DNA of 64,000 nucleotides from DASTCZ01 sp963704455 (GTDB taxonomy: Bacteria > Acidobacteriota > Terriglobia > Acidiferrales > UBA7541): contig OY969905.1 in the NCBI GenBank assembly GCA_963704455.1, forward strand, positions 248,001-312,000, given 5' to 3'. The notes under the pieces were generated by a model. It saw nothing but the letters and a program-made list of their open reading frames with translations. It made no database searches and was not told where the DNA came from. Position numbers and translations under genes: made by a program. Below, in pieces: positions 17,392 to 26,240 of the stretch. How positions within the stretch are numbered: position 1 is the stretch's first letter; the number at the start of each line of letters is the position of its first letter.

Positions 17392-18299
17392 CCGCGCCTT
17401 TCACAAGCACGCTCGCAATCACTGCACCCGCGGATCAATCGCGCACGTGGAGAGGGTTTCTCCGGCACAGCTTCGCGGGCCGCATCGGTCTTGGGCTGAC
17501 TTTGTTTCTATTTCTTATCGCCATCCTCGCGCCGTGGATCGCTCCACGCGATCCCGTTGCGCAGGATTTGCCCGCCCGCTTGCTCGGCCCGAGCGCCGGC
17601 CATTGGATGGGCACTGACGAATTGGGCCGGGACGTAATGTCGCGCGTGATTTACGGCGCGCGCATTTCGATGCTCGTCGGGGTTTCCGTTGTTGCCGGCG
17701 CCTCACTCATCGGCGTCGCGTTCGGCGCGCTTGCAGGCTACTTCGGCGGATGGCTCGACCGGTTCATCAATTCGCTGCTGACGAATGCATTCCTCTCATT
17801 TCCCGGCATCCTTCTGGCCATCGCATTCGCGGCGTCTCTCGGCCCCGGAATAGGCAAAGTGATTCTCGCGCTGATTATTACAGGGTGGGCGGGATACGCG
17901 CGCCTCGCGCGTGCACAGGTGCTGAAAACCAAGGAGTTGGATTATGTGATGGCCGCGAAATCGCTCGGAGCGTCGCACGCGCGCATATTGCTTCGGCACA
18001 TCATGCCCAACGCCATCCAGCCGGTAATGATCCAGATGTCCATCGGAATGGCAGGAGCAATTCTTGCGGAATCCACGCTGAGTTTTCTTGGGCTTGGTGT
18101 GCTCGCGCCCGCGCCGAGTTGGGGAGCGATGCTCAATGACGCGAGCTATTATCTTTTCAGCGCGCCGCACCTCGTCATTTTCCCCGCGCTCGCAATCATG
18201 GCCGCTGTTTTGGGATTCAATCTCTTGGGCGACGCTCTGCGCGACTGGCTCGACCCGAAGATCCAGTCTCAATTGATCACTCTGGGCCTGACGCGATAG
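17388..18299 (+). CDS. Dipeptide/oligopeptide ABC transporter permease (DppC type)
   Basis: 303 residues. The N-terminal DppC-type segment (FLFLIAILAPWIAPRDPVAQ, then LLGPSAGHWMGTDELGRD) and the inner-membrane component signature MAAKSLGASHARILLRHIMP are clear, as is ESTLSFLGLGVLAPAPSWG. It forms the heterodimeric translocation pore with the upstream DppB-type protein, to which it is translationally coupled. The next gene is convergent 27 bp away. Confidence 0.92.
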   Translation: MTAPFTSTLAITAPADQSRTWRGFLRHSFAGRIGLGLTLFLFLIAILAPWIAPRDPVAQDLPARLLGPSAGHWMGTDELGRDVMSRVIYGARISMLVGVSVVAGASLIGVAFGALAGYFGGWLDRFINSLLTNAFLSFPGILLAIAFAASLGPGIGKVILALIITGWAGYARLARAQVLKTKELDYVMAAKSLGASHARILLRHIMPNAIQPVMIQMSIGMAGAILAESTLSFLGLGVLAPAPSWGAMLNDASYYLFSAPHLVIFPALAIMAAVLGFNLLGDALRDWLDPKIQSQLITLGLTR

Positions 18300-18326
18300 C
18301 CTTCAAATTGTTTTCCATCCGGCAGA

Positions 18327-18678
18327 TCATTTTGATTCGGCGGGGCGCTTCATTTTCAACGCGTTCCACTTCGTCACTTTCACGGGCGTCCCTTGCATGC
18401 AACTGTCCACGTCCATCGTTGCCCCCTCAAAGTGAATCATCGTATCTGCGCTGGGTTTGTTGCTGGCGTCAAAGTGCAGCGAATAAGTGTTTTTCTTGTC
18501 CGTTGTTGTGAGTGAAAGGCAGCCTCCTTCGACGCCGGCGCGCAAGCAGCCATCACCCTTTGCAAACTGTGCCGGCGGGCCGGGCTGCGGGTTTCGCGTG
18601 GCTCGTCGCACTGGTCCATGTGATTGCAATGAGAATCGCGCAAACAACCAGGATTCCCAGCGTCAGCTTTTGTCTCAT
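18327..18678 (-). pseudogene. Small secreted cysteine-containing protein, interrupted by a frameshift
   Basis: ATG 18678, preceded by GGAG 7 nt upstream, opens a signal peptide MRQKLTLGILVVCAILIAIT followed by a hydrophilic stretch. The frame stops at TGA 18553-18555 right after AAA GGG. Reading on in the +1 frame gives a conserved-looking mature domain: GDGCLRAGVEGGCLSLTTTD, then TYSLHF, DSCMQGTPVKVTKW, to 18327. Removing one G from the GGG run would join the two parts as CKGDGC. Either the gene is broken, the assembly has an extra base, or the ribosome shifts +1 at GGG-TGA. Function unknown. Confidence 0.6.
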
Positions 18679-18704
18679 CGGGTGCTCCATTTCTTGTAAC
18701 AGCA

Positions 18705-19499
18705 TCAAGCGATTTGAAGCACGACTTCCGCGCCGCGTCCCACTCCCAAGACGCGCGCGGCATTTCCCTTGTTGACGGCAATCTCGATAAAGCCCGTTGA
18801 TCCCACGAGCGCAACCGGTTCTCCCGCTGCGCCTTTCGCGAATGTTTCCACAAACTGTTTCACCGGTTTTCCCGCGATTGCAAATCTCGCCGGGCCAGGT
18901 TGTTGCATTGCCTCCGGCAAGTCTTCCAAGGTAAAATTCGTAATCAGGTTGCCGAAGTGGTCCACGCGCAGCACCGCTCCGCGCATCATTCCGTCCTGCG
19001 CCTTTGGACGCGGCAAACTGAATCGCGTGAAATCGGCGATTTCTTCTCCAAACGCATCCGTCTGCCAATTCTTCGCCAGCCATGCCGCCACGGGCGCGAA
19101 AATGTCGCGCCCATGAAAAGTCGGGCTTACCGGACGCTGAAAATAGTGTTCCGAAGTAATGTGTCGCACGACGACCGGATCTTCTCGCTCGTAAATCAGT
19201 GAGAGAACTCCGTTATCCGGCGCGATGAAGTACTGGCTGTTCGCGGAGACAAGAATCGGACGCCGCTCAGAGCCAACGCCCGGATCCACGATCACAAGAT
19301 GCACCGTCTTGGAAGGGAAGTAGCGATAAGCCGCGCCGATGCACAGCGCGCCGTCCAGCACGTCGTAGGGAACCACGCTGTGATTGATGTCAATAATTTG
19401 CGCCTCGGGCTGAATTTTCAGGATTACGCCCTTGAGCGTGCCAACCAGTTGGTCGCTCGTTCCGTAATCGGTCGTTAGGGTCAGCAGAGGGCCGGGCAC
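18705..19499 (-). CDS. SAM hydroxide adenosyltransferase (DUF62 family)
   Basis: 264-residue enzyme of the family that hydrolyses S-adenosylmethionine to adenosine and methionine and is related to fluorinase and chlorinase. LLTLTTDYGTSDQLVGTLKG at the N terminus carries the conserved Asp of the SAM pocket; INHSVVPYDVLDGA, VIVDPGVGSERRPI and APDNGVLSL follow as expected; the C-terminal domain has DHFGNLITNF. Halogenating members are rare and carry a distinctive loop I do not see, so hydrolysis is the default. Downstream of the exporter operon on the same strand. Confidence 0.9.
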   Translation of the reverse strand: MPGPLLTLTTDYGTSDQLVGTLKGVILKIQPEAQIIDINHSVVPYDVLDGALCIGAAYRYFPSKTVHLVIVDPGVGSERRPILVSANSQYFIAPDNGVLSLIYEREDPVVVRHITSEHYFQRPVSPTFHGRDIFAPVAAWLAKNWQTDAFGEEIADFTRFSLPRPKAQDGMMRGAVLRVDHFGNLITNFTLEDLPEAMQQPGPARFAIAGKPVKQFVETFAKGAAGEPVALVGSTGFIEIAVNKGNAARVLGVGRGAEVVLQIA

Positions 19500-19589
19500 G
19501 CGAGTAGTTCTCCGTGGCGAATCAGCATTAACTCAATAAGTAGCGCTGTTTGGCACGCTATCCAAGCGCGCAGGTGAAGTCAAGGCGCG

Positions 19590-20759
19590 TTAGAGACCGC
19601 GTAACGCAGTGGTGATAGGCCTTCGCGCGGCGCGAATGGCCGGAGGGGTCCCACCGATGATTCCCATCAGCAAAGCGAAGATCATTCCGATCCCAAGAAG
19701 CAGTGGTGAAATGCGAAACGCGAATGCGAGTGACGAAAATGTCTGAAAATTGAGCGTGCTTGTCGTGAAGCCGTTCAGCGGCAACACAGCGAGACATCCA
19801 ACGGCTCCTCCTATCAAAGAAATCAACATTGCTTCGATCATGAACGAAAACACAACGCTGCCCGCGGCAAACCCAAGCGCGCGCATCGTGGCAATCTCGC
19901 GCGATCGCTCCGCCACCGCGGAATACATTGTGTTCAGCGCGCCGAAGATTGCGCCGATGCCCATCACCACCGCGACCATGGTCCCGATAATCACAATAAA
20001 ATTCGTCAACCCTTCGGATTGCTTCGAGTAGTAATCGATTTCGCGGTCCACGGAAACCGTTAATTGTGGGTCCGATGTCAGCTTGTCTTTGAACTTTGGA
20101 AAATCGCCGGGCGAGGGCAAACGCGCCGTAACCGACTGATAGACGTTTGGCGCGCGGTTGTACGCCTGATCCAGGAGTGCCGCATCGCACCAGACTTCGG
20201 AATCAAATGCGCTTCCGCCTGCGTCGAAAATGCCGACTATCTTCCAGGTAATGCCCGACAATTTGACCGTGTTGCCAAAAGCAAGACCCGCATAAGTTTT
20301 TACCGCATTCTTGCCGACAACCAGTTCATCGAGGCCGGGCGTGAAAAACCGGCCGCTCGCGATGTGCACGAATGGCCGCACACTCAGCGCTTTGCCCGAA
20401 ACCCCTCGAACCTGCACGTTCGCATCCGTCCCGGTGGAGATCAATGGAAATGGCGCGATCACCACAACTTCGGGGCTTACGAGCGGCCCGTTTGCATCTC
20501 GCATGATGCCCGGCACGCCCTCGATGATGTGGACCTGGTCCAGCATCACGGCGCCGACCATTTCCGTGTTGGATCCGGCGCGCAAAATCAGGGCGTTAGA
20601 TGGCGAGCCGGAGGCTACCAGGGTTGCGCGGAAGCCGACTGCGATGGCCAGGATTGCAATAAACACTCCAACTGTCCCCGCGATGCCCACCACCGCGACC
20701 ACGGAGGAGGTCCATCGCACGCGAACGCTTCGCAGATTATAGATAACAGGTATCGCCAC
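19590..20759 (-). CDS. ABC transporter permease (MacB/FtsX type), second of pair
   Basis: 389-residue permease with an N-terminal helix VVAVVGIAGTVGVFIAILAI, a long periplasmic MacB_PCD domain, and three C-terminal helices starting at NFIVIIGTMVAVVMGIGAIF; SREIATMRALGFAAGSV is the FtsX coupling segment. It lies 15 bp after the first permease gene in the order MFP-ATPase-permease-permease. Substrate unknown. Confidence 0.9.
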   Translation of the reverse strand: MAIPVIYNLRSVRVRWTSSVVAVVGIAGTVGVFIAILAIAVGFRATLVASGSPSNALILRAGSNTEMVGAVMLDQVHIIEGVPGIMRDANGPLVSPEVVVIAPFPLISTGTDANVQVRGVSGKALSVRPFVHIASGRFFTPGLDELVVGKNAVKTYAGLAFGNTVKLSGITWKIVGIFDAGGSAFDSEVWCDAALLDQAYNRAPNVYQSVTARLPSPGDFPKFKDKLTSDPQLTVSVDREIDYYSKQSEGLTNFIVIIGTMVAVVMGIGAIFGALNTMYSAVAERSREIATMRALGFAAGSVVFSFMIEAMLISLIGGAVGCLAVLPLNGFTTSTLNFQTFSSLAFAFRISPLLLGIGMIFALLMGIIGGTPPAIRAARRPITTALRGL

Positions 20760-20774
20760 GATCGGTTTCCTCCG

Positions 20775-21923
20775 TCAGATTTTCCGAAGTGCTTCCACAA
20801 CTCGCAAGCGGCTCGCCGAAAGCGCCGGAAGAAGTCCCGCCACGCCGCCAATCGCAATCGCGATGAGGATTCCAAATAGAACTTGGTTCAACGGCAAATA
20901 AAACAGTGGCAACACCGAGGGAACCGGACTGCCGCCCAATGTGATGATTTTGGCAAATCCAATCCCAAGCGACCCGCCAATCAGGGCGATGGCAACAGAT
21001 TCCGCCAGAACATAAAAAAGTAGGAAGCGATTGGAGTATCCCAGCGCTTTGAGGATTGCCAGTTCGGGCGTCCTCTCGCGCACCGCAATCGCCATGGTAT
21101 TTCCTGTCACTAGCAGCAGCGTGAAGAAAACCACGCCGCCGATCGCCATGAGAATTAATTCAATGTTGCCCGTCTGCTTTACAAAGGATGCCGCAAACGC
21201 TGACTCCGTATCCGTCTTGGTTTCCGAGGAAGAGTTGGCAAACGTCTCGTCAATTTTGTTCACAACGCCGACGGCCTCATCCGGATCATTCAGCTTTACG
21301 ACGTACCACCCGGGGGAATCCTTCCAGTAGGTCCCGGCGCCAAGGGACTCGTTCAACCGATCCCAATGAAACCAGAATTGCGACGTGTCGTCCGCGGGCC
21401 GCGAGCCCTTGTAAATCCCACGGATGTTGAATTGCCAGTCGCCGCGAAAAATGGTTCCTACAAAAGGAATTCTGTCCCCAATCTTCCAGCCGAATCGCTT
21501 CGCGGTTCCCTCGCCGACGATTGCCCCTTCGCGGTCATCGACAAACGCTTTCCACTGCGAGTCAGAAACAATGAATTCAGGATACATCTGCCGCCAGGTA
21601 TCCACGTCCACCGCAAATTCCGGGAAGAAATTCTTCACGTCCTGATAGGTTCCCTGGAACCACGTTGCATATGTAACTGCTTTTACCCCGTGAATTGGCG
21701 TTATTCGGTTGCGATAGGCCAGCGGAAGCGGCTGCACGAACGTGACGCGGTTCATCACAATCAACCGGTCCGCGCCCGCAACCTCCACGCCCTGATTGAA
21801 TGCCAGGCGAATGATCACCAGCAAACCAAAAAGCAACATCGCAACTGCGAATGATCCGATGGTCAGAATCGTCCGGATCTTCTTGCGGAATAGACTCACT
21901 CGGAGCAGCCGGAAATATTTCAT
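20775..21923 (-). CDS. ABC transporter permease (MacB/FtsX type), first of pair
   Basis: 382-residue partner of the preceding permease: N-terminal helix TILTIGSFAVAMLLFGLLVI, periplasmic domain, then IELILMAIGGVVFFTLLLVT and RTPELAILKALGYSNRFLL coupling segment. ATG overlaps the ATPase stop by 4 bp. Two different half-size permeases imply a heterodimeric membrane domain rather than the MacB homodimer. Confidence 0.9.
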   Translation of the reverse strand: MKYFRLLRVSLFRKKIRTILTIGSFAVAMLLFGLLVIIRLAFNQGVEVAGADRLIVMNRVTFVQPLPLAYRNRITPIHGVKAVTYATWFQGTYQDVKNFFPEFAVDVDTWRQMYPEFIVSDSQWKAFVDDREGAIVGEGTAKRFGWKIGDRIPFVGTIFRGDWQFNIRGIYKGSRPADDTSQFWFHWDRLNESLGAGTYWKDSPGWYVVKLNDPDEAVGVVNKIDETFANSSSETKTDTESAFAASFVKQTGNIELILMAIGGVVFFTLLLVTGNTMAIAVRERTPELAILKALGYSNRFLLFYVLAESVAIALIGGSLGIGFAKIITLGGSPVPSVLPLFYLPLNQVLFGILIAIAIGGVAGLLPALSASRLRVVEALRKI

Positions 21924-22645
21924 GCGCGCCCTCCCGCCCCCTGCGCCTCCTCAAGCACTCCCTTATTCAAATGCAGCACGTATGGCGCATGCTGCGCCGC
22001 CACGGGATCGTGCGTCACCAGCAGAAGCGTTTTGTTGTGCTCCTTCACCAGCCGGTCCAGCAGATCGAGCACTTCGTCGGCGCTCTTGCGGTCGAGGTCG
22101 CCCGTCGGCTCGTCGCACAGAAGAAATGTCGGGTCCGTGACAATCGCGCGCGCGATGGAGACGCGCTGCTCCTGCCCGCCGGAAAGTTGCCGCGGATAGT
22201 GGCGCATCCTGTCGGCAAGGCCAACGAGCGTCAGGGCGGCTTCGACGTGTTTCCTGCGTTCCGCGCTGCTCAGCCGGGTAAGCAGTAACGGCAGCTCAAC
22301 ATTCTGAAACGCGTTCAGCACCGGAATCAGATTGAATGTTTGGAAGACGAATCCCACGTGTCGCGCGCGCCACGTGGTCAGCTTTCCGCCGGACATATTT
22401 GAGATCTCGTCGCCCGCCACGCGGATGCTGCCGTTTGACGGCACGTCCAGTCCGCCAAGCAAATTGAGCAGCGTCGTCTTGCCCGAGCCGCTCGGCCCCA
22501 TGAACGCGACGAAATCGCCCTGGTCCACGTCAAGATTCAGCGCCGAAAGGACGTGGATCTCCTCGCTCCCGCGATGGTAATTCTTCCCAAGATTGCGGAC
22601 CGTGATCAGGCTGCTTCCATTTCCTTTGCCGTCTACTCTGACCAT
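21920..22645 (-). CDS. ABC transporter ATP-binding protein (MacB/LolD type)
   Basis: 241-residue nucleotide-binding subunit. Walker A GPSGSGKTTLLN, Q-loop FQTFNLIPVLNA, signature LSGGQEQRVSIARA (QEQ in place of the commoner QQQ), Walker B FLLCDEPTGDLD and H-loop LVTHD are all present. It powers the two downstream permeases. Coupled by overlap to the first permease gene. Confidence 0.94.
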   Translation of the reverse strand: MVRVDGKGNGSSLITVRNLGKNYHRGSEEIHVLSALNLDVDQGDFVAFMGPSGSGKTTLLNLLGGLDVPSNGSIRVAGDEISNMSGGKLTTWRARHVGFVFQTFNLIPVLNAFQNVELPLLLTRLSSAERRKHVEAALTLVGLADRMRHYPRQLSGGQEQRVSIARAIVTDPTFLLCDEPTGDLDRKSADEVLDLLDRLVKEHNKTLLLVTHDPVAAQHAPYVLHLNKGVLEEAQGAGGRA

Positions 22646-22685
22646 TTCACCCTCGCTGTTTTAATCGTCTTTGTTTTCGCCATCA

Positions 22686-23921
22686 TTATTGTTTTCGATT
22701 CACCTTTAGGCCGTCCTGCAAATTATCGAGCCCCTTGGTCACCACGAGATCGCCCGGAGCAATCCCTGCAAGAACTTCCACATCCGTGCCGCGATCTCTC
22801 CCGGTTCGAATCGCGCGCCGCTCGAGAACGCCGTTATGAAATAGAAACACAGCGCTCTGTCCCTCCGAGGTTTTCACTGCGGTTTGCGGAATCACCGCCA
22901 CCACCGCGGATTTTTGCGCCGGCGTCTGTTCGTCGCTCAGGAATGCCACCTTTACGCCCATGTCCGGCAGAATGCGGTCGTCAAGTTTGTCGAAAGAGAT
23001 GCGCACTTTCACGGTCCCTTTCTGCCTGTCCGCCGTCGGGATCACAGTTCGCACGTGCGAAGGAATCTGCCAATCCGGATACGCATCGAGCGTCGCGGAA
23101 ACTCGCTGCCCCGGTTTCACGCGAGCGATGTAATTCTCATTCACGTCCACTTCGATCTCGTTTGAGGTCATGTCCACCACGGTGCAAATGCCCGTGCGAG
23201 TAAATCCGCCGCCCGCCGACATCGGCGAGATCATCTCGCCCGGCTGCGCGTCCTTCGTCACCACGATTCCCGTGTAAGGCGAGCGCACCACACAGTTGTC
23301 AATGTTTTGTTTGTCGATTGACATCTTCGCGTCGGCGGCCAATATTTGTGATTTTGCTTGCGCAATCTGCGCCTTCAGCCGGTTCACGAGAGTTTGCGCG
23401 GTGTCGAGCGACTGTATCGTTTGTACTCCCGCTTCCGTCAGCCCCTTCGACCGGACCAACTCTCGCTCTGCGTTCCCGAGCTGCACTTCCAAATCGGCAA
23501 CGGCCGCGGCTGTTGCGTCACGGTCCGCCTGCGTCGAGCGCAATGACACTTGATAATCGGAGTCATCAAGCGTCGCAAGGACCTGTCCTTCCTTTACGTG
23601 CACGCCTTCATCTACGAACACCTCTTTAATTTTTCCGGTAATTTTCGCGGCCACTGTCGCGCGGCGGCGCGGCGTCACATAGCCCGTGGCATTCAACAAC
23701 GCTGGCATCGGCGCGCTGGCCGGCGCGACCGCCGCGGCCACTTCCACTTCCGGCGCGCGCGATTTGATGAAGTTTCTGCCCCAATATACGGCAGCCGCTG
23801 CCGCGCCAATCACCACCAGCGCCGCAAGCCATTTTCCCGTCGAGCGGCCCTCGCGCTTGTGGTCGGCAATCTTCAACGAGGCAAGATCGGGCTTCACCGA
23901 ATTGGAGATTTCGATGGGCAT
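22686..23921 (-). CDS. Periplasmic membrane-fusion (adaptor) protein, HlyD/MacA type
   Basis: 411 residues. A single N-terminal transmembrane anchor WLAALVVIGAAAAAVYWG (about 31-48), a lipoyl/barrel-sandwich domain split by a coiled-coil hairpin (KITGKIKEVFVDEGVHVKEG, then VVRSPYTGIVVTKDAQPGE) and a C-terminal beta domain. It would link the inner-membrane ABC complex to an outer-membrane channel; no TolC-type gene is in the window. First gene of the leftward exporter operon. Confidence 0.92.
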   Translation of the reverse strand: MPIEISNSVKPDLASLKIADHKREGRSTGKWLAALVVIGAAAAAVYWGRNFIKSRAPEVEVAAAVAPASAPMPALLNATGYVTPRRRATVAAKITGKIKEVFVDEGVHVKEGQVLATLDDSDYQVSLRSTQADRDATAAAVADLEVQLGNAERELVRSKGLTEAGVQTIQSLDTAQTLVNRLKAQIAQAKSQILAADAKMSIDKQNIDNCVVRSPYTGIVVTKDAQPGEMISPMSAGGGFTRTGICTVVDMTSNEIEVDVNENYIARVKPGQRVSATLDAYPDWQIPSHVRTVIPTADRQKGTVKVRISFDKLDDRILPDMGVKVAFLSDEQTPAQKSAVVAVIPQTAVKTSEGQSAVFLFHNGVLERRAIRTGRDRGTDVEVLAGIAPGDLVVTKGLDNLQDGLKVNRKQ

Positions 23922-24251
23922 GAAAGCTTTTTGTTTGGAACCCTTCCTACTTAAAACAAATTACCCGCTATCCCGTCACGGTTTACTTTTCGATTCCTGC
24001 GACGATAGTCCGGGTACACGTCCAGCGCATCCGCGCTAGCGGCTGACTTAGCCAGATTCAAATCGCCCAACGGTAGGGAAACGGGCCGCGACACTTCGCG
24101 GACTACTTAGGGGTCTTGAGAGTCCCCGAATTTCCCCACTAAGATACCATACGCAATTTGCGCGGCAAAACTTTCCGTTGAACGAATCTTGTGATTGTGA
24201 GAGATTTCGTCACGCATTTGCAACTCTGGATTTTTACTAAGAGGCGTTGCC
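23922..24251. other. 330-bp divergent intergenic region
   Basis: Lies between the exporter operon (leftward) and the VOC gene (rightward) and should hold both promoters. I see an imperfect inverted repeat CTTAGGGG (24106-24113) with CCCC-A-CTAAG (24134-24143), a possible operator or hairpin. No tRNA, no convincing -35/-10 pair and no small ORF could be supported. Confidence 0.4.
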
Positions 24252-24707
24252 ATGATCCACGGTGTCCATGCGCTCATTTATACGAGAGACGCTGACCAGG
24301 TTCGCGCTTTCTTCCGCGACACGCTGAAGCTTCCTTCAGTGGATGTTGGTCACGGGTGGCTGATTTTTGCGCTGCCGCCCGCGGAACTCGGCGTTCATCC
24401 CGAAGAAAGCGAGACCCGCCACGAACTCTATTTAATGTGCGACAACATTGACGCCACCATGAAAGACCTTGCGCACAAAGGCGTCGAATTCACCGGGCCT
24501 GTTACAGAAGCCCGGTTCGGCCGCATGACCGCGATTAAAATGCCCGGCGGCGGCCAGCTTGGCATCTACGAGCCAAGACACCCGACCGCGCTGGGTCTGG
24601 CAGGCGCAGCCCCGCCATCGCCGAAGCATAAGCCCAAGAAGAGCAACCCCGAGACCGGGCAGTCTCAAATGAAGCGCCGGAAGCCCTTGAAACGCCGCAA
24701 GCGATAA
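24252..24707 (+). CDS. VOC (glyoxalase/bleomycin-resistance) superfamily protein
   Basis: 151 residues with the beta-alpha-beta-beta-beta fold of the vicinal-oxygen-chelate superfamily in about 1-115 (VHALIYTRDADQVRAFFRDT, WLIFALPPAELGVHP, HELYLMCDNID, MPGGGQLGIYEPRHP). His and Glu residues at the usual metal positions are visible (His4, Glu near 111). The last 35 residues are a basic Lys/Arg-rich tail (KPKKSN, KRRKPLKRRKR). Substrate unknown. ATG 24252 follows GAGGCG about 9 nt upstream. Confidence 0.82.
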   Translation: MIHGVHALIYTRDADQVRAFFRDTLKLPSVDVGHGWLIFALPPAELGVHPEESETRHELYLMCDNIDATMKDLAHKGVEFTGPVTEARFGRMTAIKMPGGGQLGIYEPRHPTALGLAGAAPPSPKHKPKKSNPETGQSQMKRRKPLKRRKR

Positions 24708-24734
24708 AGTGTGGTACTAGGACCCGGCTTTCCG

Positions 24735-24762
24735 GTTTCACAACCCCTAAGGGTTGGGAAAC
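24735..24762. terminator. Hairpin downstream of the VOC gene
   Basis: Arms GTTTC-A-CAACCC (24735-24746) and GGGTTG-G-GAAAC (24751-24762) pair over 11 of 12 positions around a CTAA loop, about 30 bp after the VOC stop. There is no T-run, so factor-independent termination is uncertain; it may instead be a palindromic repeat. Confidence 0.45.
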
Positions 24763-24898
24763 TGCCAAACCGGAGGCTAGTACCCAGTTTGCGTGACCAC
24801 CGGCTAACAATTCTCATTGTCAGAATATTTGGCCTGAGTCCAACAATCTGCAAGCCCTCCGCCGTTGGCCTTCAGCCACTCTTACATCCCGCGTTTCC

Positions 24899-24928
24899 TT
24901 GACCATAGTTTTCCTGGCAGGCTATTCT
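24899..24928 (+). promoter_or_regulatory. Promoter of the cysteine desulfurase gene
   Basis: TTGACC (24899-24904), 18-bp spacer, TATTCT (24923-24928), ending 44 bp before the ATG. A good sigma-70-like match. Confidence 0.55.
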
Positions 24929-24972
24929 GTCAGTAGCGGGATCATTCGCTCACTATCTCCGCTCTCGAAATC

Positions 24973-26151
24973 ATGCGCCGCGTCTACTTCGACCACAACG
25001 CCACCACGCCCGTCGAGTCGGAAGTCCTCGAGGCGATGTTGCCATATTTCTCGGCGGAATTCGGCAACGCCAGTTCGATTCATGCGTTCGGCCAACAAAC
25101 GCGCGGGGCAGTGGAGCGTGCGCGCCAATGCGTTGCCGCACTTCTGGGGGCGCAGGCGAGTGAAATCACTTTTACGAGCGGGGGAACGGAATCCGACAAC
25201 CTCGCGATTTTCGGCGTGATTGGCGAGGCGCGCGCCGGCGAGAAAAAACATGTCATCACGACACAGATCGAGCACAGCGCTGTGCTCAATTCTTGCCAAG
25301 CGCTGGCGAATCGCGGCGTTGATGTCACGTTTCTGCAGATTGGCGCCAACGGAATTTTGGACGCGGACGAAGTGCGCCGTGCGCTCCGTCCGGAAACCGC
25401 GCTCATCACCGTTATGCACGCGAACAATGAAATAGGCACGCTGCAGCCGCTCGAAGAAATCGGCCGCATCGCTTCGGAAGCCGACGTTTGGTTTCACGCG
25501 GACGCCGTGCAGTCTGCCGGAAAAATTCCGCTGGACGTGAACAAGCTCGGCGTGGATCTGCTCTCCATCTCCGCCCACAAAATTTATGGGCCGAAGGGAG
25601 TGGGCGCGCTTTACATTCGCAAGGGCACGCCGCTCGAGCCGGTGCTTTTCGGCGGCCATCACGAACGCGACCGCCGCCCCGGCACGGAAAATGTCCCCGG
25701 CATTGTGGGCCTTGGCCGCGCCGCGGAAATCGCGCGCGAGAAACTTGCGGCGGATGCCGAGCGCGTTTCGCGGCTGCGCGACCGATTCGAAAATGGAGTT
25801 CTCGCTGCGGTCGCTGAAGCGCGCGTCAACGGAGCCGGAGCGCCGCGCGTGCCGAATACGTCTAACATTATGTTTCCCGGCGTCGCGAGTGAGTCCCTCT
25901 TGATTGCGCTCGACTTGAAGGGCCTAGCATGTTCTAGCGGCTCTGCGTGTTCGTCGGGCGCGGTGACGCCATCGCATGTGCTGACCGCGGTGGGACTTTG
26001 TGCGTCGGAGGCGCGGTCGAGCCTTCGATTCAGTTTGGGGCGCCACACAACCGACGGCGATGTGGATTTCGCGCTCAGCGTTCTGCCGGGAGAAGTCGCG
26101 CGGCTGCGTTTAATTTCTCCTGAGACGAAGCGGGTGCCCGTAGCGCGCTAG
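24973..26151 (+). CDS. iscS: Cysteine desulfurase (NifS/IscS family)
   Basis: PLP enzyme that takes sulfur from cysteine as an enzyme persulfide for Fe-S clusters and thio-tRNA. 392 residues. MRRVYFDHNATTPV is the classic start; Lys203 in SISAHKIYGPKG binds PLP; the mobile persulfide loop LACSSGSACSSG places the catalytic Cys at 326 (Cys320 nearby). Directly upstream of mnmA, an arrangement that fits sulfur delivery to tRNA thiolation. The class (IscS against NifS) is not certain; no iscU or iscR is adjacent. Confidence 0.93.
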   Translation: MRRVYFDHNATTPVESEVLEAMLPYFSAEFGNASSIHAFGQQTRGAVERARQCVAALLGAQASEITFTSGGTESDNLAIFGVIGEARAGEKKHVITTQIEHSAVLNSCQALANRGVDVTFLQIGANGILDADEVRRALRPETALITVMHANNEIGTLQPLEEIGRIASEADVWFHADAVQSAGKIPLDVNKLGVDLLSISAHKIYGPKGVGALYIRKGTPLEPVLFGGHHERDRRPGTENVPGIVGLGRAAEIAREKLAADAERVSRLRDRFENGVLAAVAEARVNGAGAPRVPNTSNIMFPGVASESLLIALDLKGLACSSGSACSSGAVTPSHVLTAVGLCASEARSSLRFSLGRHTTDGDVDFALSVLPGEVARLRLISPETKRVPVAR

Positions 26152-26206
26152 GCCAGCGGCGAAATATTTCAAATAGAATTTGCTGATTTGAATTTACAGA
26201 GTCGGA

Positions 26207-26236
26207 TTCACCGAATTGATTTTGCAGAAGCATAAT
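26207..26236 (+). promoter_or_regulatory. Candidate promoter of mnmA (leaderless)
   Basis: TTCACC (26207-26212), 18-bp spacer, CATAAT (26231-26236). The GTG start is 4 nt beyond the -10 box, so the transcript would begin at or very near the start codon. No Shine-Dalgarno is present, which is consistent. Confidence 0.4.
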
Positions 26237-26240
26237 TACT

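Noticed and set aside
24000..24100. Possible tRNA around AGATTCAAATCGCC
   Set aside because: No cloverleaf could be drawn: no acceptor stem, D arm or anticodon stem in the right places.
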